This document shows, piece by piece, positions 1 through 9,500 of a stretch of DNA of 36,063 bases. Where the stretch lies: the NCBI RefSeq assembly GCF_964259225.1, contig NZ_CAXVKN010000016.1. One strand, 5' to 3'. Source of the DNA: Catenibacterium mitsuoka_A (lineage in GTDB: Bacteria; Bacillota_I; Bacilli_A; Erysipelotrichales; Coprobacillaceae). Numbering within the stretch: position 1 is the first letter of the stretch; each line of letters begins with the position of its first letter. The position numbers were made by a program, and so were the translations under genes. Under the pieces are notes generated by a model that was not told the origin of the DNA, did not search any database, and saw nothing but the letters and a program-made list of their open reading frames with translations.

Positions 1-11
1 TTTTTTCTAAA

Positions 12-341
12 TTATTCAAACTTGTTTTTAAGTTTGTCTTTTTTTTGTACGTTTTGATTGATTTTTGTTTCACACTTTCTTCCTTTATGCATATATTGGT
101 ACATTAAGCCATATCCAGAAATGAATAAGAACCCACCTACCGCAATGTATCCAGAATTAATAAAAATATTATAGACATCACCTACAGATGCAAATATTGC
201 AAGGTGATGGAATAATACTATGAGTGTAAATATCCCTTTTAAGTTTTTTGTCTGCTGTACTGAGAGATACTCTGAATTATAGCCGAGTAAATCAATATTA
301 TAGAATACAGCCATACAAGCAAGTATTAAAACAATGTTCAT
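12..341 (-). pseudogene. truncated acyltransferase-3 family membrane protein (N-terminal part)
   Basis: The 109-residue product resembles the first quarter of acyltransferase-3 (OafA-like) membrane O-acyltransferases. It has an N-terminal hydrophobic helix, then LKGIFTLIVLFHH with the paired histidines typical of the family's first motif, and a second membrane segment ending GYIAVGGFLFISGYGLM. Family members are usually about 330-350 residues with around ten membrane helices, so this frame stops far too early. The start is good: GGAGG lies 7 nt before ATG. After the second helix the sequence turns lysine-rich and stops at 12-14. An eight-A run (39-46, read on the minus strand) lies just before the stop; loss of one A opens the frame to the window edge. 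It follows the pilus operon but sits beyond that operon's terminator. It may modify surface glycans, by family analogy only. Confidence 0.55.
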
Positions 342-412
342 AAAAAAACCTCCATCCTAACCATTCTAACATTTGTATTATGATTCATCAAATTTTACTC
401 AACTTCTCTAGT

Positions 413-438
413 AAAAAAACTGATTCATAGAGAATCAG
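413..438 (-). terminator. Rho-independent terminator of the pilus operon
   Basis: A perfect 7-bp stem CTGATTC/GAATCAG (420-426 with 432-438) and a 5-nt loop are followed on the minus strand by seven T. The stem overlaps the last codons of the basal pilin gene, so it closes the pilus operon. Confidence 0.85.
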
Positions 439-1093
439 CCTTATTCTTATACAGCAATATCATAATACATAAACTTTCTATCGCAGCTATAACCCATACA
501 GATATATTTGTATCATCACCTGTTTTTACATGTGGTTTATGAGGTTTAGAAGGTGTGGGCTTTACTGGTTTTACCCATTCAGCCTTGGGTTCTATAGTAA
601 CATTATATTCCACACTTCCATCCACAAGAGAAGGAATCTCAACTAGAAAAGGTGCAGATTCAAACTGATTTTTACCACTTTCTACATATCCCTCTTGTGC
701 AATCAAATAAATACCTTGCGTTAAATTACTAAATGCTGTACGACCTAATGTATTAGTTTCTTGTAGTGAACAAGATATATCTTTCTGTTGTGCATATTTA
801 TATAATTGTTTGGCTTGTTTTTCTCTTGCCTCTGCACTGGTATCTACTAATGATATATGTGAATCTTTAAAGTTATCCTTCCATGTCAATGTATCATTAC
901 TCATATATTGAACCTGATAGATTGAAAACTGAGCATCTGAAAGATTCACTTCCTGATTCAATTCATTTCTACCCTTATATACAATCTGTATACTTCCTTT
1001 TCTAGAACCACTCTCTGCATGAATAGTTGAAACATTCATGAACGTACTCATGAGAAAAACAATCATAAACACAATAATATTTCTTACCTTCAT
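425..1093 (-). CDS. minor (basal) pilin with variant sorting signal VKTGD
   Basis: This 222-residue secreted protein has a signal peptide (residues 1-26, ending IHAES), then a region with the look of a Cna-B/SpaA-type pilin fold (NLSDAQFSIYQV near 50 and NLTQGIYLIAQEGYV near 123-137, the usual E-box-like strand). A proline-rich stalk (about 173-190) leads to HVKTGDD, a hydrophobic helix and a charged tail. That tail is a cell-wall sorting signal, but with VKTGD in place of LPxTG. A proline-rich stem before the anchor is typical of basal pilins such as FimB/GBS52 types. The start codon overlaps the sortase stop (ATGA), so translation is coupled. It is the last gene of the pilus operon, and likely joins the fibre to the wall. 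The base role is inferred from size, position and stalk. Confidence 0.75.
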   Translation of the reverse strand: MKVRNIIVFMIVFLMSTFMNVSTIHAESGSRKGSIQIVYKGRNELNQEVNLSDAQFSIYQVQYMSNDTLTWKDNFKDSHISLVDTSAEAREKQAKQLYKYAQQKDISCSLQETNTLGRTAFSNLTQGIYLIAQEGYVESGKNQFESAPFLVEIPSLVDGSVEYNVTIEPKAEWVKPVKPTPSKPHKPHVKTGDDTNISVWVIAAIESLCIMILLYKNKADSL

Positions 1094-1944
1094 GTTAGTT
1101 TCCTCCTTTTTTTATCCCTTATACAGTAAATAATTGCGATAATTAAACCGATCAAAATCACAATTACTGCCATAATTAATACCTTAGACGTAAATGATAA
1201 TTCTGGTTTAATATTTGTATCAGGCACTTTCTTTGTAGCTTCTTGATATGGTATACGATGTCCTCTCACTAATAATCTATGTGTATTAATCGCATAAGGT
1301 GTACATGTCACTAATGTGGCATAATCTTTGCCAGGTTCTATAGATAATCCTTTTGTCTCTTCTGGTAATACTGTTTTTATTTGATCTATCTCATAAGCCA
1401 ATGTTTCATCTAAGACCTTGATATAGAATATATCTCCTTCTTTTAGCTTATCTATATTTGTGAATAATGTCTTAGTAGGCAGCCCTCTGTGGCCCGTTAA
1501 TACTGTATGAGTACTCTCTCCACCAACAGGCAAAGAAGTACCCCAGAAATGTCCTACACCTGCCTGCAAAACTGTTTCACTTGTACCATGATAAATAGGT
1601 AGTTCTATATGAATCTTAGGAATACGTATATATCCCATCATTCCAGAACCATCTACATTTAATAAACTCTCATAACGTGCATCTAACTTTGTATCTTCCT
1701 GTGAAAATGGATCTATAAGATCTATATTTCCTAACATCTCTCTATTATAAGCACGTGCTTCTTCCAACATTCTTATCTTATCTGCTTTAGAGAGTTCTAC
1801 ACTCTCTTTATCATAATAAGAGATAGCCTTAGAACCATTCTTCTCATTCAGATAACTACTAAAGCTAGGATATAACAACACGGAGAATGCAATCAAAAGT
1901 ACAAATAAACGAATAATATCATTTTTAGTAATTTTAATCTTCAT
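1090..1944 (-). CDS. class C (pilus-specific) sortase
   Basis: This membrane transpeptidase joins pilin subunits through their LPxTG signals. Counted from the upstream ATG at 1953 (287 residues), it shows an N-terminal helix (about 12-30), a DPFS lid (81-84) typical of class C, the catalytic His in VLTGHRG (H155), Cys in TLVTCTP (C217) and Arg in NTHRLLVRG (R226). A C-terminal membrane helix (about 257-277) and basic tail follow, also a class C feature. Start choice: AGGGAG touches the first ATG with no spacing, but stands 10 nt before the ATG at 1944, so 1944 is preferred (284 residues). It sits between the backbone and basal pilins, and almost certainly polymerises the LPSTG backbone and adds the LPNTG adhesin. 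Confidence 0.93.
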   Translation of the reverse strand: MKIKITKNDIIRLFVLLIAFSVLLYPSFSSYLNEKNGSKAISYYDKESVELSKADKIRMLEEARAYNREMLGNIDLIDPFSQEDTKLDARYESLLNVDGSGMMGYIRIPKIHIELPIYHGTSETVLQAGVGHFWGTSLPVGGESTHTVLTGHRGLPTKTLFTNIDKLKEGDIFYIKVLDETLAYEIDQIKTVLPEETKGLSIEPGKDYATLVTCTPYAINTHRLLVRGHRIPYQEATKKVPDTNIKPELSFTSKVLIMAVIVILIGLIIAIIYCIRDKKRRKLT

Positions 1945-1989
1945 ACACTTCATTTCATTCTCCCTATTAATATATAAATAATTGGAATT

Positions 1990-2017
1990 GCGGTTATCTT
2001 TTAAGAAAGATAACCGC
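1990..2017 (-). promoter_or_regulatory. intercistronic stem-loop between backbone pilin and sortase
   Basis: A perfect 11-bp inverted repeat, GCGGTTATCTT/AAGATAACCGC, with a 6-nt loop fills the gap between the backbone pilin stop (2040) and the sortase start. There is no T-run after it on the minus strand, so it is not a full terminator. It more likely stabilises the upstream pilin mRNA or lowers read-through into the sortase, giving more backbone than enzyme. That role is inferred from position. Confidence 0.6.
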
Positions 2018-2039
2018 TCATTCCATTAAAAACTATTTT

Positions 2040-3551
2040 TTAGTTTTCTTTTTTTCTATCACGGATAAAGCTTACTGCAACACCTAATACAAGAAGGGCT
2101 GCAACAACAGTAAATGCGATAGTACCCATACCACCTGTTGATGGAAGGATAGAACCAGTACTGTTTTCTACATCGATGATTTTATCTTTTTCTTCAGTAC
2201 CATCTTTAGAAATTGTCCATTCATCACCAGCTTTAGTAATTACGACTTTGATTGAAGCAGTTAACTTGTTGTATCCTGCTGGAGCTTCTGTTTCTACTAA
2301 GTAGTAAGTTCCTGCAGCAAGACCGTTAACATGAAGGTTGTAACCTTTTCCTTCGATTGATTCTACAGATACAAATTCTGTAGTAGAATATGCTGGATCT
2401 ACTACATAATTACCATTGCTTCCTGATACTTTAATAAGATTATCTTCGCTGTCAGTAGATTCTTTATATAACTTGAATTTAGCACCAGCTAATTTCTTGT
2501 TATCTTCTCCTTTAGCAAACTTCTTTATATCAAGAGGGTATGTAGGTGTTTTAGCTTCACTTGGTGTAGTAGTTGTTGTTTCACCTGGATTGTTACCATA
2601 TTCTAATGTAGCATTGTTCTTTGTGCTTACATCTGCAGCTTTATTCACTTTAGCATAGTAAGTTACAGTGAATTCTTTACCTTTGTTTGTCTGGTTAGCT
2701 CTTACCCATTCAGATAAGTCAAGAGACATTTTTCTTTTGTTAGTTGTATCAAGTGCAGCTGTAGTAGGAGCAGTTCCTGCATCAGTAGAACCTTTTCCAA
2801 AAGAAACTGTTACGTTTACTTCATTTTCATTGTCAAGAGCTTCACCATTAGCGTTCTTTACAAAATCAAGACCTTTTGATAATGTATCGTGGATCTTATA
2901 TACATATTCAGAATATCCAGTTGTATCTGGTACTGAACCTGTAACTGTATAAGTAACTACGTCCCCAATATTTACTGATGGTTTGTTAGCTGTTTTAATA
3001 ATGCTTGGTGCTTCTGTTTTTAAGTTTACTGTTTTTGTTGATTCATCAACTGTAACTAATGAAGACTGAATTTCTTTTCCACCTGTTACATATACTAAGT
3101 AGTAACCAGGTTTTAATTCATTAAAATCATAAGACGTTTTAGATTCTGTGATTTTGTTTGAAGTTTTAGTAGCCGAAAGCTTGTTTTTTAAAGCTGTAGC
3201 TGTGAAATCATTTGCAAAGTTCTGTACTTCAGGACTGTTATCCTTTCCAAGTTTAGCAACTGCCGCTGCAAAGTCTTCATCTTTAGAAGTTTCAGCAATC
3301 TTTAATACACTTGCCAATGTAGCCTTATACTGTGTATTTACAGTATACGCATAGTTCTTGTTCGGTGCTTTGCCTGACTCTGTTACATCAAATAATTGGT
3401 ACAGACTGATTGTCTGTCCATTTAAATCCTGTCCACCTTTTACATTTACAGTAAGACTACAGTTTGTATCTGCTGCAAATGCTGTTACGGACATAGTCAT
3501 TGTCATAACCGCAGTTAATAACAATGCGATAATGCGTTTAATACTTTTCAT
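2040..3551 (-). CDS. major (backbone) pilin, LPSTG-anchored, isopeptide type
   Basis: This 503-residue secreted protein is the likely shaft subunit of the pilus. It has a signal peptide ending TAFAADT (about 1-28), an N-terminal domain ending with GYYLVYVTGG, and a middle domain (about 180-330) of the fimbrial isopeptide type. PTYPLDIKKFAKGED (about residue 335-350) fits the pilin motif that supplies the lysine for cross-linking. A Cna-B domain with LAGAKFKLYKES and the E-box strand YYLVETEAPAGYN follows. The C-end is LPSTG (469-473), a hydrophobic helix and RDRKKEN. The start is backed by AAAGGAG 8 nt before ATG. It lies second in the operon, after the adhesin and before the class C sortase, the classic arrangement for pili of the SpaA/FimA kind. 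The lysine assignment is by analogy. Confidence 0.92.
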   Translation of the reverse strand: MKSIKRIIALLLTAVMTMTMSVTAFAADTNCSLTVNVKGGQDLNGQTISLYQLFDVTESGKAPNKNYAYTVNTQYKATLASVLKIAETSKDEDFAAAVAKLGKDNSPEVQNFANDFTATALKNKLSATKTSNKITESKTSYDFNELKPGYYLVYVTGGKEIQSSLVTVDESTKTVNLKTEAPSIIKTANKPSVNIGDVVTYTVTGSVPDTTGYSEYVYKIHDTLSKGLDFVKNANGEALDNENEVNVTVSFGKGSTDAGTAPTTAALDTTNKRKMSLDLSEWVRANQTNKGKEFTVTYYAKVNKAADVSTKNNATLEYGNNPGETTTTTPSEAKTPTYPLDIKKFAKGEDNKKLAGAKFKLYKESTDSEDNLIKVSGSNGNYVVDPAYSTTEFVSVESIEGKGYNLHVNGLAAGTYYLVETEAPAGYNKLTASIKVVITKAGDEWTISKDGTEEKDKIIDVENSTGSILPSTGGMGTIAFTVVAALLVLGVAVSFIRDRKKEN

Positions 3552-3579
3552 AACTTTTTCTCCTTTTTTTCATTTCTCT

Positions 3580-6500
3580 TTATAGTTTTTCTGCTTTGTT
3601 TTCCTTATTCTTTCTGTATCTCATAACGAAATAAACAAAGAAAAGCAGAATTGCTACCGTATAGAATAAATAGTTTCCAAATCCTCCAGTATTAGGAAGA
3701 CATGGGAAATGCTTGTTGGTTATCGTAAACGTAAAGCCATCATCTGATGTCTTAATAGTTGTTGTATAACCATTAATTTCCGCTTCTGTTACGGAATATT
3801 TATAATAACGAACAGTTCTATCATTTTCTTTGAAATAGGCAGGAAGACCTTTAATTACTTCTTGCCATGTTGATTTGTTACTAGAACCTGTTATTTCGTA
3901 ACTCTCATACTTTGGAACGACTTCTGTATGTTCTACACTGTTATCGTCCTTCCAAGTACGAGAAATTGTTACCGTAATACTTTCTGGTCGTTTATTATCG
4001 AAGTTATCGAAATCCTTCCAGACCTTATTAATAGTGAGTTTAACCAGCTTATCACATGGATCCTGTGACTCAGATGGTTCTGGTGTCTCACTTTCACCCG
4101 TATTAAGAGTTGTCTTTGTATCAGCCATTAATACTGCTTTGGCAGGTGATTCATATGCCTTCAAATCAGCTGTCTCACTACCACTTGATAGAACCGCATT
4201 CTCTAGATTATTAAAGGCTTTAACTATATCCATATGTTTGATTGTATAAATATCCCAACCATCATTGTTTTCATAATCACTATTTAATTTCTGATTATTG
4301 CCTTTGATTTCTTTGAAAGATTTATCCAATTTTCTATAAATACGATAGTTGTTTCCTTCACCTTCAACCTTATCTACTGTATTAGAAGGGTAAACTGAAT
4401 CTAATTCACTCTTACCACTAAAAGGTCCTACAAGATTGTTAGTACCTCTAACTACGTCACAGTAGTACATGTTGTTATTCTTTAATAAACCTTCATCATT
4501 AAATCCTACAAAACCACCACTGCGTCCATCAGTTGCAGTACCATCAGTATTGTTGTTGGCACCACCAGCATAAACATCATATCCATAGCTCACACCATAC
4601 ACATTACTATCAGTAATCTTTGTACGGTTTGCTTTAATAAGACTGACACTGATATTTGACTTTGCATCATTATCATTTAATAAACCATTCTCATTACATG
4701 GGAGTTTAATAGATGAATCTCCAATAGTAATAATCGCAAGATCTGTCTGTTGGCTATTATCTGTTGATTTCTTAGATAAACCAACAGATATATCTAATCC
4801 TAGGATATTGACATGAAGAAGCTTTCCATCATATAACGCTTCTACTTTTATAATTCCTAGATTAATCTTTAGAAGATTTGAATCTTGTATTTTATCTAGG
4901 TAAAGTGCTTTTACTAGCTGATTTACAACCGCAAATATGACATTAACTGGTCCAGAATCTAGTTTTAGATCTGCAAGATATGCAAAGCTTGTTCTACCTG
5001 CAAATCCTCCAGCTGTTCCACCAGATGACACCTGTTTCAATCCACTATTTAAATTACTTTTACTTCCTGCTGTACAATTAGACATCCTTGCAAGGTTTGC
5101 ATAACCAATAAATCCACCAGCAATCTGTTCGTCTCCATTCTGACTCTGTACTGTATAGCCATCACTTGTACCACTTACACTACAATTATCAATATGAGAA
5201 CCAAAGATATCCATGACACCTAATGCTCCACCAAGAAGCTGTCCTGTATTATTTCCTAGGACATCAATCTTATCAGCTTTCACAACACCACTCTTACCAG
5301 AGTAACCAATGAATCCACCTACACTATTTAAGCCTCTTACATTACTTAATTGTGTAACTGTACTATTCTTTACAGAACCATTTAGAAGGGAACCACCAAA
5401 ACCACCGGCTGTTCCACTGTATGTGACTTGATTGTTCTGTCCAGATTTTTCTGCAACATTAGCATTAACACTTAGCCCTGCATCCTTACTTCCACTTACA
5501 TTTCCGTAATATACATAACTTCTAAAAGCGTCTAATACATCTGTTCTTCCAAGTTTTAACAACTTATCTAATAGCGATGTTTCATTTCCTGCACTGATAT
5601 TTGCAACTCCTGCCACATCTGCTACACCAAAACATCCACCAGCATATTCACCTGCAATAACAGAACGGATATTCGTTACACTAATACCAGCTTCTTGCTT
5701 ATCTTTTTTACCAAGAACTGTACCTTCCAGCATTCCTGCAAAACCACCTGCAGTTTTTGCATAAGAAGTATTATTCTCACCCGTTGTATATGCACCATTC
5801 ACAATGCATCCCCAATCATCCCAGGATTCAACGTCTGCATAACGGATTGTCGCAACTGTCGCATTAAGTACTTTAATTAAGTCTGAAGGGGTACTAAGTA
5901 GTTTATTAAGTAATTGACTTAATAATCCTTCACCAGCAGTAGGGTTAAGTGTTGCTACAGAACCAGGTCTAGAACTTCCTACAAAACCACCTACGTAGCT
6001 TCTACCATCTACTCGTCTGAGTTTCTTTACCTGACAATGTGCAGTATTGTCTCCCCAGATTTGTCCACCAATGAGTTTACCTACATAACCACCAGCATAA
6101 CCACAGTTATCCTTATTATTAGTTCCTGTAGATTCAACCATTAATCCACTTTGGTAGCCTTCTACTGAAGATTGCTTAATTACTGGAACAAATACATTCA
6201 GTACATCAATCATTCTTCCTAATTGAAGATTAAGACCAAGAATATTGACACCACCAAGATTTGCAGCACCACCATTGATCATTTCTCCAGCAAAACCACC
6301 TGCTGTTCTTAATCCTTTTACTTTCTTAGTCTGATATGCCTGACCATTTGTGATAGTACCTGTCTGCATAGAGCCAACATAGCCTCCTGCAGCACCACCA
6401 TTGGCTAATTTAATCTCATCTCGGTAATTTACTCTACCAGCAACGACATTGTACCCATAAGCATATTTATGAATAATAGCATCTAATCCTGCTTGGTTAT

Positions 6501-9500
6501 TTACCTTACCATGCTCTGCAAGATCACTTCCGTACCCACCATACTTACCAACGAAATCAACCCATTCATTCCATGTTTTATAATCCATCAAGGCAAGTGG
6601 TCCATATACTGCAGTATTCTCTTCTGTAGGATAAACAACACTTAAAGCACCTAGTATGTTATCTACCTTTACTAATCCCCATAATAGAGATAAGTTACCT
6701 GTACTTGCAGTGTCTGCAGATTCCATTAAACCAGTAAATCCGCCCGCAATCTCTTCACCATATACAGAACGAATTCTTACTGCTTTACAAGTACATGTTG
6801 GTCCAGTGTAATCTTTACCTTTCCACTTCTTTGTATTATTACCCCAGATATGACCACCTTCGTTATGTCCTACATAACCACCAGCCATACCTCGTTGTAC
6901 CTGTGTTGTAGAAGATGCCTGTGCACGTACTGCACCACCACAAGGCACACATGTAGTAGAACTATTTCTAATAGTAGGTACAAAATCTTCTGCGACAGAA
7001 GCAAGTACACTATCAGCTTTTACTAATCCACCTAAAATACTTGCATCACCTAATACATTTGCAATATTACCAGGCTGTAAATCTCCTACATAACCACCAG
7101 CTGTTAACTGACCAATAATATAAGAGAAGTTATTCGCATTAGAATCCTGAATATGTCCACCAGAAATCTTTCCTGCAAATCCACCTGCATCCCCAAGTAC
7201 ATCATTGTCTGATGCATCAGAAGCCGTATTCTTATAAGATGCTTTAACCGCAAATCCACCAGGATTTCCACTCACATGAGAATGTTCAATAGTAGATACT
7301 ACTACGTTTAATGCATCTAATACATTATTAATACCTATAGATTTTCCTAGAATACTTAATCCTTTACCTACAGAAGCTGCAGAACCAATATCCATATAAC
7401 CAATATATCCACCAGCATATCTTGCACCAGTGACTGCATATTGGCTTTTATTATTAAAGTATGTAGGTGCTTCTGTTGCTTCTAAATCTTTTGGAGGTGT
7501 TACTTCTGTATGTTTTAAATGTGTCACATCACAATAACTTACCTGAACACCACTACCATAACCAATGAATCCTCCCGCACTTCCTGCATGAGTATCATCT
7601 GATTTTAATTTGTTCGCACTGACTGTAAATCCTGAATCTGACTTCACACCAGCATATTGTACATAAGGAATATAGGCGTTAATGAGGTTAAGTAATTGAC
7701 CTACATCAACATTAAGTCCTTTAAGACCACCAAGGATACTAATACCTTTACCTGCATCAGCAAGTGCACCAGAGTAAACATTACCTCCAAAACCACCTGC
7801 ATAAGACTGTCCATTGATATGATCTAAGTTATATACAGAATAATAGTTTCCTTGTCCTGCATCGTAGTTATTAAGAGTACCACTCTGGAAGTTTCCTACG
7901 AAACCTCCAGCCGTATCTGCAGAAACACCACCGCCATTTACATAAGTAACAGTACACAATGTATAAGTTGGGATGAGATACTTAACTGCAGTTAATAAAC
8001 CATTGATATCTAAAACACTTGTATCTTTAGTAATCCAACCTTTAAGATCTTCTTCAGATGCAACATCAGCTAATCCACCTGTTTGTGATGTTCCAATAAA
8101 TCCACCTGCATAACCATCTGTATCATTTGCGGATACTTCTTTAAGGTTCTTTACATCGGATTTATTAATTTCACAGCTATGACTCTTGCCTACAAATCCA
8201 CCAGCAACATAATCAACAACACCACCATCACTGTTAGTACCTGTTGCTTTGACTGTTAAGCCATCAGCTACACCAATAACGTGAGAATCATTGATTGTTA
8301 CACGTACACCAGAAGCTACCTTTAATAGGTTCTTTACCTGTAAAAGATGATTTAATCCAAGAAGGTTAACTGTTAAACCTCCTGTATCCGCAAGATCTCC
8401 TGGACCAGCTAAACCAATCATTCCACCAACACGGTTATTACCTGTTACAGACTTTAAATTCTTGATTGTGACTGTATTAATTGAACCACCAATTGCATCA
8501 CCAAAGCCACCGCCAATACGCTGTTCGCCTGTAATAGATAAACCAGTAGTAGGGCCTGTGACTGTTACTTTATCTACAGTAAAGCCAAGGTATGAAGCAA
8601 GTCCAAGAGTATCATTTAATAATCCGGCTACTTTAGCAGTTCCTAAAGAACCTGCAATACCACCTACAAAGTTCTTTCCTGTAATACTTTGAACACCTGA
8701 GAATTCTACATCTTTCACTGAGACAGATGCTGTGTCATATACTTTATTTCTCCAATAAGATACTTTATTTAAATAATCAGCACTCGATGATGCAATATAA
8801 GCACCATTACCTCTACCAGTCATACCACCTACATAATCTACACCACTTAAATTAAGTGGACCACTAACGGTAGCACCTAATATATAAGATGGATTAACAC
8901 CAGCTAAAGATAGTAGAGAAGGGGAGATATCCGCATTACTGCTTAATAGCTTGACTACAAGATCAACAACACCACCTAGTAGGTTGTTTTTAGTATCTCC
9001 TTTACCTAAGTCTGCAGACCATCCAAGAGATGCAATACCTGCAAAGCCTCCTGCATAATCACTAGTCGATTTTACTTCAAATGTATTTGTAGAATTAACA
9101 GTACAGTTGACTGCAGACGTATTTGCAAGAGCACCTGCAAAACCTCCTGCATAAGTTTCACTTAAGACTTTGAGTCCTTTATTGTTTATTGAACAGTTTA
9201 AGAGCAAACTTTCTGGATTCATTTTTGGAAGCTTTGTCTCAATATCCAATGCCCCAGAAAGAGTACCTTCAATAACATCATCACGTGCTAATCCTACAAA
9301 ACCACCCGTAAAATTTTTTCCACTAATTGTATAGTTACTATTAGTAATAGAACAGTTTTCTACAATTGATCCTTTCTGTTGTCCAATAAATCCACCTGCA
9401 TAATCTTTTTCACTTGAAGTAGAAATACTTAAGCCATTGATTGAACAGTTTTTAATTTTCGCATTAATATAACCAGTAGGGATTAATTTACTTAATGGAA

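Noticed and set aside
17..47. Hairpin CAAACTT/AAGTTTG followed by a T-run on the plus strand
   Set aside because: It lies inside a minus-strand gene remnant and no plus-strand gene precedes it in the window.
2416..3585. Plus-strand open frames opposite the backbone pilin
   Set aside because: They mirror the minus-strand codon pattern, lack SD sites and resemble no family.
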